64,000 bases of DNA, taken from the NCBI RefSeq assembly GCF_014931565.1, contig NZ_CP063353.1, positions 682,001-746,000 on the forward strand, in the 5' to 3' direction. The position numbers were made by a program, and so were the translations under genes. This DNA comes from Clostridium sp. 'deep sea'. Its GTDB lineage: Bacteria > Bacillota > UBA994 > PWPR01. A model generated the notes under the pieces. The model had not been told where the DNA came from and searched no databases. It saw only the letters and a program-made list of their open reading frames with translations. Shown here piece by piece: positions 52,870 through 62,590 of the stretch (the stretch's first letter is position 1; the number at the start of each line of letters is the position of its first letter).

Positions 52870-55800
52870 TTACTCTACACAATAAGTTACTTTGCTATCA
52901 TTACTACTATTAGCTAATAACTTAATACTATTTACTAATGTTTTAGTAACATTTTTTGCTAAAAACACTATTTCACCCGGCTTGTATGAAACAACACTAA
53001 GATTTGTGCCCTTAATATCTCCAACCTCTGTTTCAATCTCTGGTGTTATGGCACATAAATCAACTATTTCAATCTCTTTTACATCATAGGTAAATGTTAT
53101 TTTACGTTCATTTGTATCTTTTAAATAAGGTATAACCATTACAAAGTTAATTTGTTTGCCTTCACCTACATTAAGGGTAAGTTCAGGAATAGTTGCCTTT
53201 TCGTATATTTCAGTCCACTCACTAATAGCAGTTTCATTTTTCACTCTTACTCTATACTGATGAATAGTATTTGAATCTAGCCCTTCATGTAAATACTTAG
53301 CTTCGGTAAGATTCTCAAAAATTTTACCATCTACCTCAATATCAAAGGCTTTTATCTCTTCTTTTTTATCCCATTCTAGGGATATTGAACTGGTAGTTAC
53401 TTCAGTGAACACTAAATTAACATCTATACTTGGTACTGTCATAACCTTTATAAGCTCCGACCAGTCACCTTTTCCTCTACTGTTGTAAGCCCTTACTCTA
53501 TACTCATGCCAAGTATTAGGTAATAATCTTTCATGTTTATACTTTACTTCATTATTAATATTTATAATGTTTCCATCTACTTCAATTTCATATCCTAAGG
53601 CATCTTCTACAGGGTTAAAACTAATTAATATTTCATTAACTGTAGGTTTATTTACAATATTCTTAGGGATATCTACCATTGTAAATTGTTTAATTGTTTC
53701 GGTAGTACTGTCGCCATTTACTATGGCTTTAACTCTATATATATAAAGGTTATTTGGCTCTAAGTTTTTATCTGTATAGGAGGTTTTTGTACCTACAGAT
53801 TTCCACTTACCATCTATTAGTACTTTGTAACTTGCCCCATTTACTTCGCTCCAGCTTAAGTCTACTGTAGTACTTGTTGCTTTAGAACTAAGAACAAGAT
53901 TTATATCTCTCTTAGTTTTAGCTGTTAAGTAACCACTCCAAGCTGTACTTCCACCTGCATTGCAGGCCCTAACTCGATATGTATGTGAGGTGTTTGCTGC
54001 TAAGTGTTTATGGTCATAGTAGTCACTATCACCCACATTAATAACTTGTCCATCTACTTCTATTTCGTAGTGAGTAGCGCCAGTTAATTTATTCCATGAT
54101 ACCTGTATATAGTTTGTTGTTCTAAATGCTTCTAACACAAGTTCTCCTTGCACTAAGGCAGTAGTGTGGATTTTATCACTCCATATACCAGTGCAGTTTA
54201 TATTTACAGCCCTTACACAGTAACTATGAACACTGTTTGCAACCAAATTTTCATGTTTATAAGTTAGTTCAGCTGTTTTAATTATTTCTCCATCAATTTC
54301 TATTTCGTACTGAGTTGCTTCTGCTACCTTATCCCAGCTTAAGTTTATATAGTTTGCTTTAGCAGTAGCTTTAAAGTTAGTTGGTTTTGATAACATTGCA
54401 CTGTTTGAAATAAGACTGCTCCAATCGCTTGCTCCTAAATTACTTTTTGACCTTACTCTATAGCTATGCACTGAGCCTGGAGTCACTGAGTTATGTACAA
54501 ACTCATTTGCAATTACTTCTTGTATTACACCATCTACTTCAAGATCATATGCTGAAGCACCTGAAACAGTATCCCAGTTTATTTTTAGTTGATTATCCGT
54601 TGCTGTTACATTAATATTTTTAGGAATATCTGTTAATGTTTTTTGGGCATAAACATTACTCCAAAAACTCTCTGTGTCCTCATTTTTTGCTCTAATTTTA
54701 AAAGCATACTGGGTATTTGGGGTTAAATCATTCATTACAAAATCAGTATTACAACCACAATAAACAACCGTACCATAGTTCTCTACTTCATACATTGTGG
54801 CATTTTCTACAGCACACCAAGCTAATTGTATTTTTGTTCTATACGGTGTTAATACAATATTTTGAGGTGGTGTTAATTCAACAACTTCAGCAAAAACCTT
54901 TGTTATTGGTTCACTCCATTCACTTGTACCACATTCATTTATCGCTCTAACTTTAAATGAATACTTATTATTTAGCTGTGGATTGTTAAAAATATATTTT
55001 GAGTCGTCTACTTCAACCAAATTATCATTTATTTTAATTTCATAACTTGTTGCACCTAGTACTAGGTTCCAATTAAGTTCTATACTATTGTGTTTATTAA
55101 TTGCTTTTACACCCTGAGGTATTTGTGGTATATCACTATTTATTACAATTACACTACAAGTATCTGTAAAGTCACCATCTGCTGTTTTAACAGTTATTAT
55201 GGCCTCACCTAATCCTACAGCAGTTATGTTGCCATGTTTATCTACAGTTGCTACCTGTTCATTCGAACTGGTATATTCTACTAATTTATTAGTTGCATCG
55301 TTAGGATTAATATTCAGCTCAAGTTGTTGCTTAACAGTTTGTCCGTCTTGTAGTTTTAAGGTATATGAATCACAGTTAAAGCTTACAGATTTAACCATAA
55401 TATATTCACTACTACCTAACCAACTAGGTTTATCTAGGCTACTTAACCAGGGGTAGGTAAAGCCACTTATAATATTCCAAGTATGAGCATAACTATGGTT
55501 TTCAGCTATATCCCAATTATTAAATGTACTTAGCTGTTTAAGATTTTCAGCACTTATTGGCTTATTATACTTGTTCTCATAAAAATGCTTATTGATATCG
55601 GTATTAAAATAACAATCATCAACATTTATCGCTCTATCTACATAACCAATAAAACCATTTGCTTCATTGTTAGCATAAATAACATCACTGGAAGCATAAG
55701 AATTACTTATGCTACAATCACTTGAACTTTCATTACAAACCATGCCAATAAAACCTCCAGCATAGTCTTTAAACATAAAGTTAAAAGCAACTACCTCGCC

Positions 55801-58800
55801 AACTGCAAAAGAATTTTTAATAGCAAAACTTGAGCCACTAGAGGCTGTTACTTTACCTATAAGTCCACCGACTTGATTACTCGCCCTTACAATACCCGAG
55901 GCATAACAGTTTTCAATTTTGCCATTTTTTAAATAGCCAATTAAGCCACCAACCCTACTGCCTAAAAAGATTTTGTTGAAGTTAATATTTGCTTTATTGA
56001 AACAGTTTTTTATAAGGCAATTATTATTAGTAAAGTTAACATAACCAAATAACCCTCCAACATTGTCAAGTCCAGCAATATTTCCACCCGAAATTGAAAC
56101 ATTTATTATCTTAGCATTAGCTGCTTTTACATAACCCGCTAATCCACCAACTTGATTTAGTCCTGTGACACCGTTACCACCTATGTTAATTTTTAAATTA
56201 TAAATATTACAATTATCTCCCAATGCTGCAAATAGTCCTATATTACTATTAAAGTTTGCAGAGATTGAAAGGTTACTAACTGTATAATTATTTCCATTTA
56301 AACTACCTGTAAATGGGGCATTTTGGGTTGCGATTGCCCACCAGTGATTATCCGGCAAATCAATATCTTTTTGTAAGGCATAGTTTGCCTTCAAGCTGTA
56401 CCTTATATTAGATAGATGTTTAGCATTACTAATAAGATAGGGGTCTTGCAAAGTGCCTAATCCTCCTGCCATAATGTTATTTATATTTGGCTTAACATTT
56501 GGCTTTTTTAAGCTCTGCAAATATGGATATGACAAACCTTCATCTATAGCCCAAGTATTTTCGAAGTCTAACCCTTTTAAGTTCTCTTGTTTTACCATTT
56601 CTATGGTTAGTTTAGAAACTTGTACCTCTACACTGTTTTGTGCTTCAACACCTGCTACAATACCATCTATATATAAATCTTGCATATTTATGTATTTTTC
56701 TGAATTGCTATTACCACATACTAAACCTGATTTTAAATAATTGTAATCTTCATTAGGTAATTGAACTGCACAAATAGCTTTTGTTATATTAAACTTTGCG
56801 TTATCTACTTCATCAATATAGCCAACTACAGTTCCTATAAAGGTGCTAGCTAACAAATTGCGAGCATTAACACTACCATAAACAGATATGTTATATATGG
56901 TACTTTCAATACTACCTTTAACAAAGCTAGAACCAATAAAGCCCCCAACATAGTCATAAGCCTCAACAAAACCATTACTATATGAATTTTTTATTACACC
57001 GTTATTAAAACTACCTGTAAAACCACCTGCATGGTTTAATATCGCATTTACATTTATCTCTGCATAACAATTAGAGATTGTAGCATTTTGACTTTTATTG
57101 TTTATCTGCCCAATCAGTCCCCCTACATAAGAGCTACCTCTAATCTTACCTTTTCCTGTAACACAACAGTTATTAATACTACCTTGATTTAATGAAACAT
57201 AACCTGCTAAAGCTCCAACTCTATCTAAAGCTTTTACACCTGTTTCACTTATTGAAATTTTAGTATTTATTACCTCTGCATTGTCTGCAATACAACCAAA
57301 AAGACCTTGATTGTTGCGCAAACTATTAATAGTTAAATTTGAGATAGTAAAATTTCCACCATTAAAGGTTCCTGTAAATGGTTCCTTCACGTCTCCTAAA
57401 GCTAACCATTTATAGCCGCTTAAATCGAGATCATTTATTACTTTATAACTAGCCTGAAGGTTATCTTTAACCCTTATCAGTTTTTCTACAGAATCTATAA
57501 GATAAGGATTCTCTTTAGTACCTTCACCAGCGTACATGGAAGAGTCTTTAAGTATTGTTACCTGACAGGTGTCTTTAAAAGTACCATCGTTAGAAGTAGC
57601 TGTTATGGTAGCTGTTCCTAATGATACTGCCACTACTTTTCCATTTTCATCTACGGTAACCACACTTGAGTCACTTGATATATATTTTAGCTGCTTATTT
57701 GAGGCATTGTGAGGTACTATTTCAACATTTAAATATTCATAAACTTCAGTACCTTGTTTTAATTGCAGAGTAATATTTTTATTAATAATATTTATACCAG
57801 TAACAGGTATGTCGCCAACAGAATTATATGGATTTACCATAGTGCTTAGCCATGGCAAAGAGTTATTTTGGTTAATAAGCCAAACAGTATCTGCATTATT
57901 ATTTTCACTCATGCTCCAATTACTATAAGAATTAATCTCCATCATTTCTGTTTCTGTTAGCCCTTTGTTATAGGAATTTGTCTCAAAATTTGAGTTAATG
58001 GTTGAATTAAAATAACTATCTAAAACAGATAAGTTGTTTTTTTCTATACAACCTACTAAACCATTAGCTTGTTTTTTAGAGCTATTAATACTTACAGATG
58101 CGTATGAGTTTTGAATTTTTGAGCTATTTTTACTATTTACTTTACCAATTAGTCCTCCAGCATAAGCACCAAAAAATGAATCGGCAGCTAACAAATCACC
58201 TGTTGCAAAACAGTTTATAACAGTAAAAGAATTATTGTAAGTACTTGAAGCCGTACCTATAAGCCCTCCTACACATCTTTTACCTTGTACGGTACTATTG
58301 GCATAACACTTGCTAACAGTACCATTCTTTAGGCTACCTATTAAGCCTCCAATGTTGTATAGCTTTAAATCGTAATTAGAGTTAATAGTTGCGGTACTAT
58401 AACAGTTTTCTATTAAGCAATTTTCACTATTATTAAACTCAGCTTTACCAAATAGCCCCCCAACATCGCTAATTCCTGTAATAGAGCCACCTATAATTGA
58501 TACATTTCTTATTGTAGCTGTAGAAGCAGTTATAGCACCAGCTAAGGCTCCTACCTCGTTTAAGCCATTTACACCTTCATTACTTAGCTCAATTCTTAAA
58601 TCTTTTATTTTACATCCTGTACCTAAAGATGAAAATAAGCCAGCCCGAATAGCCATAACATTCTTAACTGTGAAGTTTTTAATTGTATAATGGTTACCAT
58701 TAAGAGAGCCTGTAAAAGGAGACAATAATGATCCAAGTGGTTTCCATACTCCGTAATCAATCATATTTATATCATTTAATAACTTATAGTTAGCGTTTAA

Positions 58801-61800
58801 ATCAAATTTAATATTTGCCAATTGTTTAGGGGTGCTTATTAAGTAGGGATCATTAACCGTTCCACTACCCCCAGCCATCATTTCAGCTAAACTAGAATCA
58901 CCGAGTCCCAATAGTTGGGCTAAATATGGATCTATCTCAATACTATAATTATTAAAAAAATCTTTTAAACTAAAATCCCAGTTAAAGATATCTAAATTAC
59001 TTATACTGCTATTACCATAATCAAAGCTCGGTACATCATTAGCTAAATTTCTCGGAACACCTATAGTACTATAGTTAGAGCGTATTGCTTTTTTAGAATT
59101 ACTACTATCCTCAACATAACCTATTAGTGAACCGATATTTTGGCTTTGACTATTTGTAATATTTAAACTTCCTAATACAATGTTATAAGAGATATCACTT
59201 AGAATAGAGTCAGTAGGGAAAAATGCTCCTAGTAATCCACCAACATAATCACTTCCGCTTACACTTGAGGTACTTACACAATTCTTAATCCTACCATTTT
59301 TAAAGCTACCAGCTAATCCTCCCACATATTGATTAGCATTTACCTTAACACTTACATAACAATTAGCAATATAGGCATTGGCATTAGTGTTATTAACCTC
59401 TCCAAATAAAGCACCTACATAGTTATTACCACTAACTAAACCATTGCCAATTACATTACAATTTTCTATTTTCCCCTCATTAAGATTTACAAAACCTACT
59501 AGAGCACCTACTCTGTCATTTCCATGAATATTATTACTGCTAACTTCTATGTCTAGATTTTTAATAACAGCATTTTCAGCTACACAACCAAAAAAGCCTT
59601 GATTATCTTGTTCACTATTAATACTTAGGTTTGTAATTTTAAAATAATTACCTTTAAATTGACCTGTAAAAGGCTTTTCTAGTGAACCAATTGCTTGCCA
59701 ATTTGTAATACTATGCAAATCAATATCTCTAACCAAGAGATAACAAGCACTAAGTTCATTTCTAATTCCAGTTAGTTTTTCAACACTATCTACAATGTAA
59801 GGATTATCCGCAGTACCTTCTCCTTCATATAAGGTTTTCTGTTTAGGTGTATATACAAGTTCATCACTTAAATCACTTTCTAATTCTCCTGCTACTGCTT
59901 TTACTGTGATTGTGTAATTCGATTCATTATTTGAGTTATATATGTATTGTGGCTCTGTGGTTTCATACTCTGCTCCATTAATTGTAAGCACATATGATTG
60001 GGCATTCACCACTGCTTGCCATGTTATTTTTAAACTATCTTCTTGATTTTCTACTTGTAAATTTTGTGGCTTACTTAGTTGTTTAGTAACATATGAAACT
60101 TCATCACTTAAATCACTTTCTAATTCTCCTACTACTGCTTTTACTGTGATTGTGTAATTCGATTCATTATTTGAGTTATATATGTATTGTGGCTCTGTGG
60201 TTTCATACTCTGCTCCATTAATTCTAAGCACATATGATTGGGCATTCACCACTGCTTGCCATGTTATTTTTAAACTATCTTCTTGATTTTCTACTTGTAA
60301 ATTTTGTGGCTTACTTAGTTGTTTAGTAACATATGAAACTTCATCACTCAATTCACTTTCTAATTCTCCTGCTACTGCTTTTACTGTGACTGTGTAATTA
60401 GATTCGTTATTTTTGGTATATATATATTGTGGCTCTGTGGTTTCATACTCTTCTCCATTAATTGTAAGCAGATATGATTGAGCATCCTCCACTGCTTGCC
60501 ACGTTATTTTTAAACTACCTTCTTGATCTTCTACTTGTAAATTTTGTGGTTTGCTTAATTGCTTAGTAACATAACTAAACTCATCACTCAATTCACTTAC
60601 TAATTCTCCTGCTACTGCTTTTACTGTGATTGTGTAATTCGATTCGTTATTTGTGCTATATATGTATTGTGGCTCTGTGGTTTCATACTCTGCTCCATTA
60701 ATTGTAAGCACATATGATTGGGCATTCACCACTGCTTGCCATGTTATTTTTAAACTCTCTTCTTGATTTTCTACTTGTAAATTTTGTGGCTTACTTAGTT
60801 GTTTAGTAACATATGAAACTTCATCACTCAATTCACTTTCTAATTCCCCTGCTACTGCTTTTACTGTGATTGTGTAACTTGATTCATTATTTGAGTTATA
60901 TATGTATTGTGGTTCAGTTGTTTCATAGTCTGCTCCATTAATTGTAAGCATATATGATTGGGCATTCTCCACTGCTTGCCATGTTATTTTTAAACTATCA
61001 TCTTGATCTTCTACATGTAAATTTTGTGGCTTACTTAGTTGTTTAGTAACATATGAAACTTCATCACTCAATTCACTTTCTAATTCTCCTGCTACTGCTT
61101 TTACTGTGACTGTGTAATTAGATTCTTTATTTGTGCTATATATGTATTGTGGCTCTGTGGTTTCATACTCTGCTCCATTAATTGTAAGCACATATAATTG
61201 GGCATTCTCCACTGCTTGCCATGTTATTTTTAGACCATCTTCTTGGTTTATTACTTGTAAATTTTGTGGTTGACTCAACTCACTAATACTTGCCGGTGTT
61301 ACATTATTTTTTTCTACTACCTCATTGTTTTCGTTAACATTACTATCAATTTCTTGTTCATTCTTGATGTCTTCTTCTTGATTATTTTCCTCAGTATTTT
61401 CTATTTCACTTTCTAAATTATCTTCATCCTGTTCTATTTCTTCATTTATTATTTCATCTATCTCATCTGTTTTTTCTGCTATTTTTATATAATCTGAGAC
61501 AACTATATGTTGTTCATCTGTCCACTCACTTATATTAATATCATTTTGAGCCCTTACTTTTAGAATAAGTTGCTTTTTATCTAAATTCTCTAATAAATTA
61601 ATATTAAAGCTACACTCGTCTCCATTATTTATTATTTCTCCATCTAAAAATATTTCATAACTTGTAGCATTCTCTACAGCCTGCCATTCAATAGTAATAC
61701 TTTTTTGATTAGCATTAATAACAATTCCTTGAGGAATACTCAAACTACTCTCATAAGTTTGAATATCAGCATTTGCGTATGCTAAGGTTATCATCTGTAC

Positions 61801-61857
61801 AACTAATGTAACAATCAAAAAAGCTTTTGTTAGTTTACTGCTTTTTAACCAGCCCAT
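52870..61857 (-). CDS. Giant secreted surface protein with FN3, GLUG and Big_2 domains
   Basis: This is a 2995-aa protein with a signal peptide (AFLIVTLVVQMITLAYA, residues 12-28). In order it carries one FN3 module (about 37-125), a very acidic linker rich in Glu and Asn (about 126-190), six nearly identical 80-residue FN3 modules (about 192-669), and GLUG-repeat beta-helix blocks (segments like VGGLIGYLKNGKIENCYA) at about 690-1340, 1450-1850 and 1850-2140. Big_2 immunoglobulin-like domains lie near 1350-1440 and 2150-2240, more FN3 modules at about 2245-2895, and a C-terminal beta domain shared with the VWA protein. It looks like an adhesin. AGGAGA lies just before the ATG at 61857. No sorting signal is visible. 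Confidence 0.92.
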   Translation of the reverse strand: MGWLKSSKLTKAFLIVTLVVQMITLAYANADIQTYESSLSIPQGIVINANQKSITIEWQAVENATSYEIFLDGEIINNGDECSFNINLLENLDKKQLILKVRAQNDINISEWTDEQHIVVSDYIKIAEKTDEIDEIINEEIEQDEDNLESEIENTEENNQEEDIKNEQEIDSNVNENNEVVEKNNVTPASISELSQPQNLQVINQEDGLKITWQAVENAQLYVLTINGAEYETTEPQYIYSTNKESNYTVTVKAVAGELESELSDEVSYVTKQLSKPQNLHVEDQDDSLKITWQAVENAQSYMLTINGADYETTEPQYIYNSNNESSYTITVKAVAGELESELSDEVSYVTKQLSKPQNLQVENQEESLKITWQAVVNAQSYVLTINGAEYETTEPQYIYSTNNESNYTITVKAVAGELVSELSDEFSYVTKQLSKPQNLQVEDQEGSLKITWQAVEDAQSYLLTINGEEYETTEPQYIYTKNNESNYTVTVKAVAGELESELSDEVSYVTKQLSKPQNLQVENQEDSLKITWQAVVNAQSYVLRINGAEYETTEPQYIYNSNNESNYTITVKAVVGELESDLSDEVSYVTKQLSKPQNLQVENQEDSLKITWQAVVNAQSYVLTINGAEYETTEPQYIYNSNNESNYTITVKAVAGELESDLSDELVYTPKQKTLYEGEGTADNPYIVDSVEKLTGIRNELSACYLLVRDIDLHSITNWQAIGSLEKPFTGQFKGNYFKITNLSINSEQDNQGFFGCVAENAVIKNLDIEVSSNNIHGNDRVGALVGFVNLNEGKIENCNVIGNGLVSGNNYVGALFGEVNNTNANAYIANCYVSVKVNANQYVGGLAGSFKNGRIKNCVSTSSVSGSDYVGGLLGAFFPTDSILSDISYNIVLGSLNITNSQSQNIGSLIGYVEDSSNSKKAIRSNYSTIGVPRNLANDVPSFDYGNSSISNLDIFNWDFSLKDFFNNYSIEIDPYLAQLLGLGDSSLAEMMAGGSGTVNDPYLISTPKQLANIKFDLNANYKLLNDINMIDYGVWKPLGSLLSPFTGSLNGNHYTIKNFTVKNVMAIRAGLFSSLGTGCKIKDLRIELSNEGVNGLNEVGALAGAITASTATIRNVSIIGGSITGISDVGGLFGKAEFNNSENCLIENCYSTATINSNYDLKLYNIGGLIGSLKNGTVSKCYANSTVQGKRCVGGLIGTASSTYNNSFTVINCFATGDLLAADSFFGAYAGGLIGKVNSKNSSKIQNSYASVSINSSKKQANGLVGCIEKNNLSVLDSYFNSTINSNFETNSYNKGLTETEMMEINSYSNWSMSENNNADTVWLINQNNSLPWLSTMVNPYNSVGDIPVTGINIINKNITLQLKQGTEVYEYLNVEIVPHNASNKQLKYISSDSSVVTVDENGKVVAVSLGTATITATSNDGTFKDTCQVTILKDSSMYAGEGTKENPYLIDSVEKLIRVKDNLQASYKVINDLDLSGYKWLALGDVKEPFTGTFNGGNFTISNLTINSLRNNQGLFGCIADNAEVINTKISISETGVKALDRVGALAGYVSLNQGSINNCCVTGKGKIRGSSYVGGLIGQINNKSQNATISNCYAEINVNAILNHAGGFTGSFNNGVIKNSYSNGFVEAYDYVGGFIGSSFVKGSIESTIYNISVYGSVNARNLLASTFIGTVVGYIDEVDNAKFNITKAICAVQLPNEDYNYLKSGLVCGNSNSEKYINMQDLYIDGIVAGVEAQNSVEVQVSKLTIEMVKQENLKGLDFENTWAIDEGLSYPYLQSLKKPNVKPNINNIMAGGLGTLQDPYLISNAKHLSNIRYSLKANYALQKDIDLPDNHWWAIATQNAPFTGSLNGNNYTVSNLSISANFNSNIGLFAALGDNCNIYNLKINIGGNGVTGLNQVGGLAGYVKAANAKIINVSISGGNIAGLDNVGGLFGYVNFTNNNCLIKNCFNKANINFNKIFLGSRVGGLIGYLKNGKIENCYASGIVRASNQVGGLIGKVTASSGSSFAIKNSFAVGEVVAFNFMFKDYAGGFIGMVCNESSSDCSISNSYASSDVIYANNEANGFIGYVDRAINVDDCYFNTDINKHFYENKYNKPISAENLKQLSTFNNWDIAENHSYAHTWNIISGFTYPWLSSLDKPSWLGSSEYIMVKSVSFNCDSYTLKLQDGQTVKQQLELNINPNDATNKLVEYTSSNEQVATVDKHGNITAVGLGEAIITVKTADGDFTDTCSVIVINSDIPQIPQGVKAINKHNSIELNWNLVLGATSYEIKINDNLVEVDDSKYIFNNPQLNNKYSFKVRAINECGTSEWSEPITKVFAEVVELTPPQNIVLTPYRTKIQLAWCAVENATMYEVENYGTVVYCGCNTDFVMNDLTPNTQYAFKIRAKNEDTESFWSNVYAQKTLTDIPKNINVTATDNQLKINWDTVSGASAYDLEVDGVIQEVIANEFVHNSVTPGSVHSYRVRSKSNLGASDWSSLISNSAMLSKPTNFKATAKANYINLSWDKVAEATQYEIEIDGEIIKTAELTYKHENLVANSVHSYCVRAVNINCTGIWSDKIHTTALVQGELVLEAFRTTNYIQVSWNKLTGATHYEIEVDGQVINVGDSDYYDHKHLAANTSHTYRVRACNAGGSTAWSGYLTAKTKRDINLVLSSKATSTTVDLSWSEVNGASYKVLIDGKWKSVGTKTSYTDKNLEPNNLYIYRVKAIVNGDSTTETIKQFTMVDIPKNIVNKPTVNEILISFNPVEDALGYEIEVDGNIININNEVKYKHERLLPNTWHEYRVRAYNSRGKGDWSELIKVMTVPSIDVNLVFTEVTTSSISLEWDKKEEIKAFDIEVDGKIFENLTEAKYLHEGLDSNTIHQYRVRVKNETAISEWTEIYEKATIPELTLNVGEGKQINFVMVIPYLKDTNERKITFTYDVKEIEIVDLCAITPEIETEVGDIKGTNLSVVSYKPGEIVFLAKNVTKTLVNSIKLLANSSNDSKVTYCVE
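59850..61280 (-). repeat. Six tandem 240-bp repeats encoding FN3 modules
   Basis: The unit beginning TAATTCTCCTGCTACTGCTT recurs at 59881, 60121, 60361, 60601, 60841 and 61081, exactly 240 bases apart, with few differences. Each unit encodes 80 residues of an FN3 domain (SKPQNLQVENQEDSLKITWQ and so on). Length variation by unequal recombination is likely between strains. Confidence 0.95.
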
Positions 61858-61914
61858 ACCTATCTCCTTAATGTTAATTTTATATACTTAAATTTTTGTT
61901 TAACAATAACTAAC

Positions 61915-61942
61915 ATTATATCTATATTACTTAAAATGTAAA
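61915..61942 (-). promoter_or_regulatory. Sigma-A-like promoter of the surface protein/Rhs operon
   Basis: On the minus strand TTTACA (61937-61942), a 16-base spacer and TATAAT (61915-61920) precede the start codon at 61857, leaving a leader of about 50 bases that ends in AAGGAGATAGGT. It could drive all genes down to 37804, about 24 kb. Confidence 0.6.
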
Positions 61943-62158
61943 GGTTCTCTTTTTTTATAAAATTATTCTAAATTAATTTATATTTACATTGTTATTTTAT
62001 TACCTTGTCGTTGTGTTTATGTTAAATTTTAAAATAAAAATGAATTTATTCATTATATTACATTTAACTTTATTTTTAATATACATACTTTTATTATGCC
62101 AATTGTATTATTTATGTTATTATTGATATTTATCTATATTGATGGGTGTTATTTTTAG
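61943..62158. other. AT-rich gene-free stretch upstream of the surface protein promoter
   Basis: There is no open frame of note here. The stretch is extremely AT-rich and could carry upstream promoter elements. The remaining bases to 62550 hold only the inverted repeat listed separately and short fragments of open frame with many stops, with no recognised homology. Confidence 0.4.
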
Positions 62159-62210
62159 TTTTTTGATAATACACTTCTTTATGGTTGCTAGTTTGTGTAG
62201 TATCAAAAAA
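62159..62210. repeat. Near-perfect 16-bp inverted repeat of unknown role
   Basis: TTTTTTGATAATACAC (62159-62174) and GTGTAGTATCAAAAAA (62195-62210) match as inverted repeats at 15 of 16 positions around a 20-base loop. The T-rich outer flanks would allow it to act as a terminator on either strand, but no gene ends next to it. Confidence 0.55.
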
Positions 62211-62552
62211 TAACCATTTCTTTAAATAGAAAATGGTCAAGTAATTATTTATGAGTTGAATAATATGCTAATATGAAAATTATGTATTTTTGAAAAAAAC
62301 CTAAGAAATAGTTTAAATAATGTTACATTAATGAATAGGAATAATAGAAGAACATCTCTTACTTATTAATAAACACAAAGTAGCTATTCATGTTATATTA
62401 GAAATGATAAAGCAAGTTACTACCATTTAGTTTGTAATAGAAAGAGAGAACTTATCAAATACAGTAGGACTTCAATCTGGAAACATTAAAAAACACATTC
62501 AAAACAAAAACAAAGTTAAAAGTAATAAAGGTAATACAGCTTTACTTATAGA

Positions 62553-62579
62553 AAAACCACCCGCTTTTCGGGTGGTTCT
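62553..62579 (-). terminator. Terminator after the M42 peptidase gene
   Basis: AACCACCCG pairs with CGGGTGGTT around a tight loop, followed on the minus strand by TTTTTC. It is a GC-rich stem in AT-rich DNA, 14 bases after the stop codon at 62591. Confidence 0.9.
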
Positions 62580-62590
62580 GTATTAACCAT

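Noticed and set aside
59850-61280. Regular 240-bp repeats that could suggest a CRISPR-like or satellite array
   Set aside because: The repeats are contiguous, in frame and encode FN3 domains. There are no spacers and no cas genes.
62280-62550. Short plus-strand translations upstream of the M42 gene that hinted at a transposase or integrase relic
   Set aside because: Stops are frequent and no motif could be recognised in any frame.
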